Shown piece by piece: positions 46,201-59,700 of a DNA stretch of 64,000 bases; position 1 is the first letter of the stretch; every line of letters starts with the position of its first letter. Origin of the DNA: Diadema setosum. Its lineage: Eukaryota > Echinodermata > Echinoidea > Diadematoida > Diadematidae. The stretch is from contig NC_092705.1 of assembly GCF_964275005.1 (NCBI RefSeq), forward strand, positions 9,660,641 through 9,724,640. The letters run 5' to 3'. The notes beneath the pieces were generated by a model. It did no database searches. It worked only from the letters and a program-made list of their open reading frames with translations, and was not told the origin of the DNA. The position numbers were made by a program, and so were the translations under genes.

Positions 46201-49200
46201 AGCGGAGATTGCGCCATTTATGGAGTCTGTCGGCTAGGAATATCACGAGAGACAAATCACAATGGGGCACAGAGTCTCTCATGGAGACATTCTTCACTCT
46301 GCACGTTTCCAGAGGCAGTGAAGGTATTTCAAATCCCCTATCTCTCAAGTATTGTAGCATATAATTATGATGTGAGGGAGCTTTCCATATTAAAAATAAC
46401 AATGTCACCATGTCTTCATGTTGGCAGTACACTTGAACAGAGTAAACCAGTTGACCAAGTGGTACAATTTCTATTTTTCATTCATTTATTTATTTATTTA
46501 TTTTTTTTTTTTTTTACTGCTGATCCATATAAAATTTATTTAGATGTTTATTTGCAAGTTCATATTTAGCAGTTTTGTGAAAGCATGTTGCAGTTTCATA
46601 AAATTTGCTGTAAGGAAATAGAATAAACAGATTTGGGGTTTATATAGCATTTTGAGCAGCACTCTGTGAGTGGGCATCCTGTTACATGTATTTTGAGTCG
46701 TTGCTAAGGAAACATATGTTTTTTAAATATTTGATAATGTGTACCAATTAAATCGTAATGAGAACTTTACAAAACATGAACTTTATTTACAATATGACTT
46801 GAAGGCAGATGAAAAACAATGAATATAAAGAAAGTGAGGTGAAGAGTTGGTCTGACGGATTAAACTGATTCTTCTCAATTCCATTATTATCTTCCAATGA
46901 AATTTACATTGTAGTGGTCAAAGTAGAAAATGTCCCATTATCCATCAGCAACAATCAGAACATCATACATTGTTCGACTAACACTTATGTGAATGTAACA
47001 TGCTCAGTGCATCATAGAACATCTCTACATTGTACATACATTGTAATGTGACTGCCTCAATATGTCATGGCCATGACGATCTGTTTTAGTTAGCACATCA
47101 CTCAAATGTCACAGTTTATTTCTCTCATTTTTGTAAGGGTCACAATACAACTGTAGCAACGACTTCATTTGAAATATGCTACAATTTTCATGCTCTTGCC
47201 AAATAAAGTTTTACACTAAAATCTAAGAAGTTATTTTAAGTAGAAAGAATGTACAGTATATATTTCATATTGGCATAGAATTTACTCAGAATGAATTCAA
47301 ACGTAAATCTAAAATCCAGATTAAAAAATGGGGAAGTAAACCATTTGGCAACCTGTCCATTCTTTGAAGCCAGTTTGGAATGGAAAGTACAATATGTACA
47401 GTGTATATTCCCCACATGTTTACCAACATCCATACAACAGGTGATCCCTTCAAGTTTAATGTTATTGAGAAGCATACAGCACATACAATTTGTACATTCA
47501 TCTGTACATTAAGACACTATGGGCATGTTTAAAAATGTACATTTTACACAAGCTTTCATGTGTAGGACATGCCTCTATTAAAGGTAATGTGTACATTGAA
47601 GTAAAACCTTGAGAATATTCAAATCCATACACTGTATGTTTGTGATGTGAATGTGTCTGCAAATGACGTGTGTGCATCAGACACCTGTAGTGTACAACTG
47701 TACATGTATTATTGTTGTAATATTGTTGATATTATCACTCGCCTGATCGCAGGAATTTCAAAATGATTGCAGTTACTTAAGATTTGTGTTGCCAAAAATG
47801 ATACAAAGATTTGTGATGCGAATAATAAAAATAAATTTCATATGTTCGTAAAAGGTGAAGCTGTGTCATATGACTTTGAAATTGAAAAGTAGCTGTGATT
47901 TACTAATTGAAGGAATTAATTTACAGAGCCAAATGGTACTAAAAATATGCCTCGAAGTGCTCAGGTGTTAGCTTTGTTTTTAACTGAGCAATATCTTTGT
48001 AGGGTAAAGTTGTGATTTTCTTCTGGGATTCTATTTGATGACTGTTATTATTTTTTTTTCTGTAATGACTGTTAGATTATTTGATCTCTTTGCAGCATTT
48101 TACACCAGTGAAAAGATCCAAGATTCACTTGTAAGTAGTAATTGATTATACTTCAATAGTCTGTGCTTGAATTTAAAAAGGATGAATGTGATATATCTGG
48201 AATGGGTGAACAATCTAAAATAGCAATTTTATCAAGTGGCTATTTATTATAGGAGGTGCTTGAAATCAAGAAGATTGAAAAGAATCACAGTGCAAACACA
48301 TGCACAGAAAAACAAAATATTGATTTTTTTTTGGATTTTTTTTTTTTTGGGTTGGTTGGTTGGTTGGTTGGTTGGTTGGTTTTTATGGGGGGGGGGGGGA
48401 GTTTGTAGTCAGCCTCTGCTTGACCTGTAAATCAGAATAGTTGTAACGTTGTTGGAATACCAAGTTTATGTAAGCTACATTGTAAGATTGACATTTCTAT
48501 GTCATCGATCTTTTATTATAAGGCATAACATTACAAATTGTACCAGTTGCACGTTGACCGTTTGCTATGCTGTACAACAGTTTGTATGATATGACTCGCA
48601 GGTTCAAGGCAATAACAACTTTTTTCTCTTGGCAATGTGTGCAAGGCAACTGACAATTTCTTTTGCTGGCAGTGGGTGCACATGGTCATAAATGATCTTC
48701 CATGGGACTTTAAATATACTGAGTGATCCTTAGTAGGACAGTCAAACTCATCTTCAATCAGTGCACTTTTACATGTTGAAGACCACTGTGGGGAGAAAGG
48801 ATTTAAAGATACTGGTATTGTACTCTTTATGGGAGTGTACACAGTTGTGGATGCTACAGTAGCATTGTACTCCACTGACAAGTTTTCTTTTCATGGTGTG
48901 CACATCAAATACCTGCAATGTATGAACTGTTCAAATTTGTAGAGTAATGAAGACACTGAAGGGATTAATATTTGTACATTGTATAAAAGATGATTGGTAT
49001 TGGTTATTTCCATGTACACTGTACACTGATGTACATGTGTATTATGCTTTCTGCTGGCTGTTTGCATACTGGAAACTCTTTATTATTTTACCATGCATTT
49101 TTGTTTGTTTTTCCTTGTATTTTTTTTACGACAGAATCCGACTTGGCGAAGCTTTGACCTCTGCCGGTCCTGCCCTGATGTCGACACTTCTAAATCCTGT

Positions 49201-50438
49201 ATCCTTATCATCTGTCATGTCTCTTTGATGCTGCCTAATTTGTTGATTCAATGATTTTTAAAAAAAAAAATCTGAATTTGTCACATGCAATACAATGTAA
49301 TTGTTTGTTGGCAAATGAAGGTTTTGTCAAAGTTCATCCATTGCTGGCGAGAGTTTATGGTAGTTTGTCCTGAATAAAGAAAAATGACCTGATGTTTAAA
49401 ATCAGGACAAAGAAAAATGACCTTATGTTTAAAATCAGGACAGAGTACAACATATAGAGCCATAGCATACTGTTGGATGTCTGCCTATGGATACATTGAT
49501 GTACATTGTATATGGGTCCATGTGGTTATCAAACATCTGAAGAGTGTAGCCAGATAAAAAGAACAGAGCCAATTGCAGAGCTGCCAAATGTTTTATTTTT
49601 ACAGTTTCCTCATCATCAAAATTGTGAAAATATATATATTTTTTATTTAAAAACAATTTTAATACCAAAATGGAATTTTTGCCTCAGAAATGTGTTTTTT
49701 TTGTTTGTTTGTTTGTCTGTTTTTTGATCTGTATAGGTTAACAGCCCTGCATGTACATGTATGTATTGAAGTTGATAGAGCTGATGTACAGTAGGTGTAG
49801 TAAGGTTTCAGTATAGTTTTCCAACAAGGAAAACAAGTGCTGTGTATAATACACTGTATGACTCGCCATGACTGTCAATCTTGTATTACAGATTTATAAA
49901 CACAGTACAATGTTCAGACAGTTGCTCTGCTGTGTGGAATTCACACTTGTGTGTCCTGCAGCATGCAAAGTACAGAGTACAAATGGGTAAAGGTCAGGAA
50001 AGTCCAGTGTCCATATTGATTGTTTTCAGCACATTTTGCACAGATTGCTGTGATTGCCCAAAGATGTAGAATTGTGAACACTGAGATATGACGTAGTTAG
50101 ATTTTTATAGTAGACCTCTGCCAAAAAGCTGGCTGTTGTGTCCTTGTCATGAAGGTGTACTGTAGCAAAGATTGTCTTGTTCATTGTCCATGGTCTGATT
50201 TATGAGATAGATAGATTTCTATAGATAGTTTAAGCTGTAATTTTCACAAGGGTTCAATTTTTGCAGATTTCGCAAATCTCTGTTGGACCGCAAATTTATT
50301 AACACACAAAAACGTCGCCATGCACTAGGGTAATAGTGCACTCCAATAGGCGTGGTATCAATTTGTGAAAACAACATCTTGCGAAAATATCTGTACATGA
50401 AAATAACAGTAAATTGATAGAGATAGATAGATAGATAC

Positions 50439-50495
<57 letters not shown>

Positions 50496-50530
50496 GATGG
50501 ATAGATAGATACACAGTAAATAGATAGATG

Positions 50531-50576
<46 letters not shown>

Positions 50577-50632
50577 GATGGATAGATAGATACACAGTAA
50601 ATAGATAGATGGATAGATAGATAGATAGATAC

Positions 50633-50685
<53 letters not shown>

Positions 50686-50732
50686 AAGATAGATAGAGAT
50701 GGATAGATAGATACACAGTAAATAGATAGATG

Positions 50733-50798
<66 letters not shown>

Positions 50799-53700
50799 GA
50801 TGGATAGATAGACACACAGTAAATAGATAGATAGATAGATGGTATAGAGAGACTTACTTGTGTAGAGAAGACACCTCTCCATGTTCACAGTGAATTTGCA
50901 ATTGTAAATGGGTAGAGTAAATCAAATGAGCATATTAGCAGAGACAGTTTTCATGAAGCTCAGATAAGCAGTAAGACAATTTTAAGAAATGTCAAGTTTG
51001 ACATGTTTCCTCAAAGCAGTGTTATGAGTCAAGGTCAGCTTGGGAATAGGCTGATGATGTCATGGCCTCACAACTTTCTAGTTATTTCCTGTGAAAAGAA
51101 AAAAAAAGAAATTCACTGAACTTTCAGATAGATTTAAGAAGGAGAAATTACATTTAAAGATGATAAAGACTCATTGGTGATGAATTTGAAAAGGAACAAG
51201 GGTTTTACTGTACTAACTGAGTATTTGATATCAAGAAAACTTTTGAATATCTGTATGTACAAAACAGTGACTCAGAGCTGTGAGGAGATGATATTGCTAT
51301 TTCAGCATTTTTTTAAAGTACTCATGAGTAATATCACTGTCTTGCTAGAAATTCGTAGATAAAATATTCCAAAACTTCGCAATGGACTTCTGTCTGAGTT
51401 TTATGAAAATTTCTACTTATTTGTATATTTGACTATACTCTATCTTTCGTAATATCATACTTGAACATGGAAGTGGATTTTCATAGCTCTGGAAACTGCT
51501 GTTGAGACAATAGCCTTGAGATGACTGTGTTGCCTACCATGAATACACATTTGTTGTTGTCCTTAGCAGAGTTTTCCCCCCAAAATAGCATTCTTTGTGA
51601 AGGTGTGGGGAGGACAGGATGGGGACAACAAACTCATCATCGAGTGGAAAGTGGACCTCAAGGGGTTGTACTTTGTGGGCAGCAAGGTGAGGAATGGCAT
51701 CCTTTCATTAACCCTCAGCCAAGGAGGTTCATATTTTTTGCTGGCTTTGGTTTGTCTGTTTGTATGTTTTTCTGTGTGTAACTCGAAAAGTTATCAAACA
51801 GAATTGGATGAAATTTTCAGGAAGGTTCAATTCAATTCAATTCACTTTATTGATAATCATAAAAATAGAAATATATACAGTGTAAAGTGTGTCGGGGAGT
51901 TCACAAAGAAAGCCAAAGGCTTGAGACAAGTGATCCCCTTTGTAGAGTTGGATACATAAGAATAATACAAATGCAGATTCAGATACATTCAGAGTACTTA
52001 ACAACAGTTACAGATTGCATAGACAAATAAAATGAAAGAGTCGATAATGATGCAAGGAACACATGATTCAATTTTGATCATGATAATTGGATCACAATCT
52101 GGATCCAGGAATTTTGGGGAAATGGGACCATTTTCAGGATACTGTATGTACGTAATATAATATATTTTACATAACTCCACAATGAATAGCCAAGTTAAAC
52201 TAAGAATGATATCAAAGTGATTCCAAATACTAAGGATATATTTTTATGGTCAAGGAATGAAATAAAAGAAGATGATATGAATTTAAGACTATAATACAGG
52301 GTGAAAATCATAGTATGGGTGGAAATGAGCTGCTCGGCAGAGGTCTGGTCTCTCAGTGCTTTTCTAGTTTTCAATGATTTCTAAGTCACAAGCTTGCAGT
52401 CTGTTAAAGTCCAGGATGTGGTGACTGTGCAGTGTATTGGTCTGTGTTTCAGCAGCAAAGAAAAAGAGACAAGAAAAAGAAAAAAAAAAGAAAAGGATTG
52501 ATCAAACATAACTTACCATCTACCCTTTAAAACAGTTCCAATTCACTCATGCAATGATTGGAATTTGCAGAGTTTATTTCTACCACATCTATATATGGGT
52601 GAGACATGATGTTCTGTCATTATATAGCTGTTCAAGGTATTTGGTGGTGCATGAGTTAAAAAGTTTTCAGTCATGGAAGGTTCTCATTCCAAATAGTTAT
52701 TCCAAGTGAAAGCAGTAAAACAAAATTATTGGATCAGTGGAAACTATGAGCATTGACACATTAATGCAAAATGCAAAGAAAATGTTACCATCAGAAAAAA
52801 AAAGAACTCTCCCTGGCCTCACATTAAAAGAAGTAGAGAATTTTTCTTTATACCATGAAAGACTGAAACAATTAATGGACTCATTCTCAGTTGTGTCCAT
52901 GTTAATTTCCTTCCTCTCACTTCCTGTTGTGAACATTGTGGGCTTTATCATGTTGTTTAATGGAGTCCAGCCAATGAAATGCCAGTGACCTACATACACC
53001 ATATGCTGGCTGCGCCATATTCCCATGTCGTATGTTCTCTTGTTTACCTCCAATTTGTGTATACCAGTTTCACTTTGTACTTCTTATTACATACTAAGCA
53101 TAATTGTTTGCAACTTCACTGTGTTCTCTACATAGGGAATGGGAAATGAAATGAATGAAATTCAGTCATCCCTTTAAAAGTTATTTTTTCAGGGAGTTGT
53201 TGTGCTGTTGTGAGTATTTCGGCAAAAGTTTTGCCAAGATGAGACAAAAACAATAACTTTGATCCTCTGAAACATGCTGCCAGTGTAAGCATTTTTTTTT
53301 TTTTTTTTTTTTTGGTGGTGCTGAAGGCAGTATTTTTTTGCAAGTTGCTAATTTTGCATGTATTTAGTCGACTTGTGAAATTCACAAGAATACATGTAAA
53401 ACACCATGAAATCCACTGTGAATACGTTGCATTGTTTCGACCATATGAGTCTGTGTCTCATTGTGTGTTTCACTTTGTTCCTCCCCCGACTCTCAGATTC
53501 ACAAGGATGGGGTGAGATACCAGCCGAACTCCATCATATTTGGGATGTTTGATGGCTTCTACAGCTCAGCAGATAATCTTCAGGTTTGTGATTCTAAGAC
53601 AGCTCTAAAAGGCACTGGAGTATGAAACTGCTGTGGCAGTTTGATTGTATAGAGAAATTACACTCCATGGTCTAATTGACCTTGGTGATGAGTCTAAAAT

Positions 53701-56700
53701 CAGACTGACAAACAGTGGAGGATTCTTGCTATGAGACTAAGATAAGAATGTCACAGAATTTCACAGGATAGACATATTTTCACAAATTACTAGTTATGGT
53801 ATAGTCACAATGATGGGACTATAAGTCAAAGAATGGTTTAAATGCATAAGTCTTCACAAAAATTGCTTTTTTAAAGTAAATTCAGAAAGCAGAAAATATG
53901 TGCTCTGCTTTCGATTTTTCCACAGCTATCGTGATTGGTAAAGTAATGATTTTATGTATAACATACAGACATTTGATATGAATATGTAACATGTCCCATC
54001 ATGTAACTGGAAGAAGGAGATTTGTTCAAATTTTAATCATGGACAGTCTCGCTTTTCAGTGCATCTTCCTTAGATTATCATAATGTAATGCAAGTTCTTA
54101 TTCATACAAGAGAGCTTTGAAATCTATCCACGGATACAACCCCCCCCCCCTCCCCCCCTCCTCCAAAAAGAAAAAAGCATAAACCATTCCAATATCTCAC
54201 TTTCATGCATATATTTTTAGATTGCTCCCCTATGCCGGTAATACGGTGATCACATTGCTTGTTCAGTAGTCCTTCTAGAGTGTTACCACTGATTAATTCT
54301 CTCTCAAACTGGTGTTCCCAGGAGTCGACTCGAGGCAAGGCGCGCTTCTGCAGGTCGCTGGAAGTAGAGCAGAATCTGGCAATCCACACTTACAACACTT
54401 ACTCATTAGCCAGGTGAGTATTTAAACACTCGTATTAAACAAATGAAGGCTTTTTCAGTGCTTCCCATCTTTTTCTCCAGTCTTGGAGGCAATGTATTCC
54501 CGACTGCTAGCTTGGCATTTGCTTCTAACAAAAAAGAGGCCTTGCAAATGTAGTTTTAAAACCTTACCTAACTGGATTCACTGCAAGGTCATTTCAATTC
54601 ATTTGAATTGCATGTGGGATTAGTGATTGTGTAAGTAGATATGGTATACAGTATTTTTTAATGCAGGTGTCTGTTTTTGTCTTTTTTTTGGGGGGGGTGG
54701 GAGCTTCCTCTGTCTCTCTAGGTTATGGGGATGGGAGCTATAGGCTTGTCAAATGAGTACATCCTTGGAGTAGAATGTTACAGTGTATAGGTTTTTGTTA
54801 CAGTTTTCAAACCATGTAGAATCGTCAGGCTCAAAGAGAACAAAACTGAATTCAAAGCTCACAATGACTGCCAAAAACTCAAGTTAGTGAGAAAACTTTT
54901 TGGAGTCTTGTATTTTTCTTCTGTACAGACCAGCAATCAGTTTTGGATCAGAATAAAACTGCATTTGTTGGGTTTAATACAACTTTGTATTTGTGTACAT
55001 TTCAAAGTGCCAAGAAATACTTCTGTGTTAAGAAGTGAATCCAGTTTTCTTGCCATAAAGAAAAAACCCAACAGCAAAAAACCTTCAGACTGTGAGCAAT
55101 CAATTAAATATGATTTGCTGTCCAGAAGGTCATGCCAAAGAATGAAATGAAAACAAATGCCATTGTTATCTGCTACAGTGGAAGGAGCTGTTTGACGGCA
55201 CACACAACAAGTGCATGCATGGAACCATACAAGGCCCACCTGTCACAGATTAGCAGGGTCAAAGGTTGCTGTAGCCCTCATGAAAGGAAATATAGTCTTC
55301 ATGGGAGGGAGACTGGTTGCAATAAAAAGCACGAAGGAAAAGCAACAAGCTCGTCAAGGAAGCTTGCTTTGAATCTACAATAATCATATGCCATCTTTCC
55401 TCAATTTGTTGCATGTCTTGAAAAGTAGACAAACAAACAAAAAATCATTGCCCCAGGGGAAATCCTCCTCAAGGAAGGCTACTTTTGCCGTCGGTTGATA
55501 AATGTAACTGCCGTGCTGAATTAAAATTACGATTACAGTTATGATTACAGTTACGATAGGAATCATAATCCATACAGAATGATCACCGAAGGCTTTGCGT
55601 ATTCTGCAGTTTTGAATTTCAGAGTGAGGAAAGGAGTGGATTCTTTCCAAGTGCCCATCAATTTCTCTTGAGCAGTGTGTAGCTCGTGCTTTGACTGCGG
55701 TGCAAGCATTTGAGGAATGTGTTTTTTCTGCGCGAGTGGTTGAAATGTCACCATAAGCTGTGCCCCCAAAAACATGATTTTGAGGTCAATCCATTCACTC
55801 CACTGTTTTGTTCTGTAATTCTGGAGAATCGTGATGGGAAAACACCTCAGGACTGTCATTATTTGAGTAACAACTGGAATTGCGGTTCAAATCACTGTCT
55901 GCGATTCCAGTTGCATACACTCGGCCAAAATGATTCCATTGATACACATCATTAGAATTGTGATTCAAATTACACTTTACACACTCTCGGTACGTGTGAA
56001 AGCAGCCTTTGACTCTACACTGTTTGTCTGCCTTGAATGAGCCCATTGAAAGAGGAAAGGTCATGAAGATGCAGTCAGTTTTTATTGGCTGTTTGGTTAG
56101 GAGAAACTGAAACTAAATTTGTTTATATTAATGGCAGAAAGGGCCCACAACCGGTTCGAGTTTGACAATGAAATTTATGTCAGTTGTTACTGTGCTTTGT
56201 TATAATGATTTAAGAGCATTTGAGCCAGAGAACCAGAAGACAGAAAAAGGGAACTCAGAAAATATGTCTCTCTGTCTGTATGTACGTATGACATGTATGC
56301 ATGTATGTATGTATGTATGTACGTATGTATGTATGGTATGCATGTACAGATGTATCTGTCTATTCACCGACAAAATTATATATCATAAAAGTTGAATAGA
56401 AGAGATTGCAATGCATTACTAGCATCCAAACTTGTAGTGGATGAACAGTACCAAATTGTCTCATAATGGGTTATTAGGGGTTTCAGATAATAACTTCATA
56501 GTAACATCATGACTCTACTCTAGGGCCCGAATTCACGAAGGTGGTACAAATGAAACCATGGTTTAAACCGTGGACAAAAACCATGGAGCGCCAAGTGTCG
56601 CACGGAATATTTCGTTGCGAAATTGGTCTTTTCGTCGACAAAATGACCGTTTCGTTAACGAAATTATCACTTCATGGACGAAATGTTCATTTAGTTACAA

Positions 56701-59700
56701 AATGTTCATTTTGTTACAAAATAATCATTTCATCGACGAAATGACTGATTTCGTAATGAAATATTCCGTGCGACACTTGGCGCTCCATGATTTTTGTCCA
56801 TGTTTAAACCATGGTTTCATTTGTACCACCTTCGTGAATTCGGGCCCTTGTGTTGCTTTAGTTATGGAAGCACGATTCCCTTTGGGACTGCATGTAGGGA
56901 TGCATTCTCCTAGGATACCATGCTCAGATGATGGCATGGTGTCTATGATATCATGTATGTAGAGTTGTATGGGGTGCCCAAATTTTTAAGGCTAGCACAA
57001 TCAATCTTTTTGGATGCTAATAATGCATTACATATCTCTTCTTTTCATCTTTTGTGTACTGGAACCAACACATGGACTAAAATCCTCATAACTGGTATGT
57101 TTATTTGTTATACTGTACATGAGAATTTGTTATATGTTGTAATTTGAAAGTTGTGTAAATGAAAGTCTGCATCTATTCAAATGAAACCTATCTTCTCGTT
57201 GCCAGGCTTCACACCACACAACGTGCAATAAGGCAGACTGAAGTCACCGTCAGCAAAGTGAGAGCGTCCATCATCCAGAAACTCGGCGACACCAGCAATA
57301 AGACCACTTTGGTGAGTGATGCTGGTCGAGGCTGCTGCAGCTCAGACTCTGCTTCAACTGCCGTATTAACTCTGGTTTGTTTTAAAGGGATGGTACAGTT
57401 TTGGTTTTGATAGGGATTCAGGTTTTGATATTTTGCGAGATAGTTAAAAACCACTTATATGAAATATGAAAAAGCCTACAATTCTAAGAAAGATTTAAAT
57501 TTTATTGGATGAAAATCGTTTTTGAAATGGCTGAGATATCCCAAAACAAAGAGGTCGTAATGAAAGGTGGGCCCCACCTTTTATTAGGACCCCTTTGTTT
57601 TACTTCGTTTTTTGATATCTCAACCATTTCAAATCAAAATTTCATCAAATAAACTTTGAATTTCTCAATTAGATTGCATGGTCATTCATATTTCATATAA
57701 GTGGTTTCTAATCATCTCTCAAAGTGTTAAAACCTGAATCCTTATCTCAACCAAAAACTATACTATCCCATTACGATTTTTTGTTTGTTTGTTTTTCACA
57801 GATGTACTGTATGTATCCGCCATATATTTAGCAAGTCAAATTTTAAGTGAATTGGGACTTCATGACAATTTTACAAGTGGTTAAATTTGCTGCCGTGGAA
57901 TGTACAGTAATGAATGGAGAAATGAACATGTGAATGTCAGAATTCATCTTTACATGTGTTGTTAAATTTGCGAAAAGCACCTGACTCACAAAATATGTGA
58001 AAATAAAAACCCTGCAAAACATATGGCATATATATTCAGTAGTCAGCTCAGGGGCAAATCTTTTTGGTAGATTGTCTCTGTAATAAGAATTTAAACATAG
58101 TTGCCATACCCTGCAGCAACCATAGTTGCCATACCCTGCAGCAACTGTCAAATTTTGCTCTAAAATCGGATTGTGTGCATGTTAAAAAATGTGTGAAACA
58201 GTGCTTTGGTAACACAATTTTTTCAGCTGTGTGACACAAAAAAGTGAAAAATTTAGCCAAAGAGGTATTTTCAGAGTTGATGGTATTGCACTCTGAGTAC
58301 CGTTCTGATTGTGGTAGCTGCATAATGTTGTACATCAATTACAAATCAGGCCAGATCATTATCCATCAATTTTCCATGTGAGAGTGCATTGCCTGTGGCT
58401 TATTGGGAAATACTACTGCCAGAGCATAATTGACCATCGTGCATGTAACATTCTACATACCCTCTACAGGATGAGGAGGGCGCTTCAGGCATAAAAGTTG
58501 GGTACTCTGACCAAAACATTTTTACACCTTTAATCTCAAAGCACTTCAAAACAACTTATTATCCAGCGTCGCAAATTGTGTCAGGTCAGCCAGACCAGGT
58601 TTTTGGTAGACCCTTTCGATATATTGCAAGCAAAATTCAAATGGTGGAAGATCAGTTTTGATCCCTTTTGAAAACATTGCCTTCCCTCCAAAAGCTGTTG
58701 CATGCCATGCCAATGGAGGGAAAGTGACATATGAGATGGTGGGAGGTTTTATAATCTAGTGTAATCAGGGCCTTCAACTGGTTTGGTTGTGTGATAGTTA
58801 GTATGTTTTTTCCTTTTCTTCATCAAAAGCAAGAAAATGTGTTTGTCAAAATAGAGGCACATAAATCTTTTCCTAAAGTTGATAAAGCATGCTAAAGGAG
58901 ATCTTCCATTTTTTTTTTTTGAGTGAAACTATGGTTGATTTTCCTTTTCATTAGTGAAAACATGGTTTTTGCCATTGAAATATATATATATTTTTTGACC
59001 TGTTGAAAATGAGTCGCGAGTATACTCGGACAGGTGTCTATGGGAAATGCGTGTTGTAGCAAAATCAGTCCGTCCTCAACTGGTTAATGTGTCTACTATC
59101 TTCATGTTTGTTAGATTGGTAGCCCTGTATTATGTTGTCAGTTGACTATCAAAAGGTTATTCATGTTATGCATTGTTTATTTGTTCAACGCATTGTGCTT
59201 GTCAATAAATGATATGACTTGTAAGGTTACACATCACTGCATTTGGCATGACATATGACAAACTACAAACTAATTGCAAAAAAACAAAACAACACAAAAC
59301 TGCACAACTTAACAGAAACTGGAGCTCAATTCATTAATTGAAACAAAATGTGAAAATGATATACACTGTATATTTGAACTGCTGACAAAATGAATAGGTT
59401 CTCTCTCAGAAGGGAGTAAAAAAAAAAAAAAAAAAACATGATTGAAGAAATTATACTGTTCTCATGGCATTTGCCACCCAAAGTGAAAGTTTTGTCATAT
59501 CACTGGTACAACTTATTTTGTGTTATGGTTTCTTATCAATGTTAACAGGAAAGAAGTAGAAAAAAATGAAGCTGTCTGTCAATAAATAGAAAGTAAAACA
59601 AATTTCTAGCCAAGTTGGCTCTGCAGTTTTAGTTTGTTGCAAGAAGTGATAACGACCAATTTGGTGTACATACATGTAGCAGCAAAGAGAGTGCCAAAGA

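Noticed and set aside
48531-48881. 116-codon minus-strand frame with several Cys
   Set aside because: No homology recognised and no splice or codon signal. A frame of this length is expected by chance in 64 kb.
50219-50888. Three overlapping 170-200 codon minus-strand frames rich in Tyr-Leu-Ser-Ile
   Set aside because: They are translations of the (GATA)n microsatellite, open in every frame because the tetramer lacks stops.
56541-56937. Frames reading MVQMKPWFK on both strands
   Set aside because: Both come from the mirrored arms of foldback element L.
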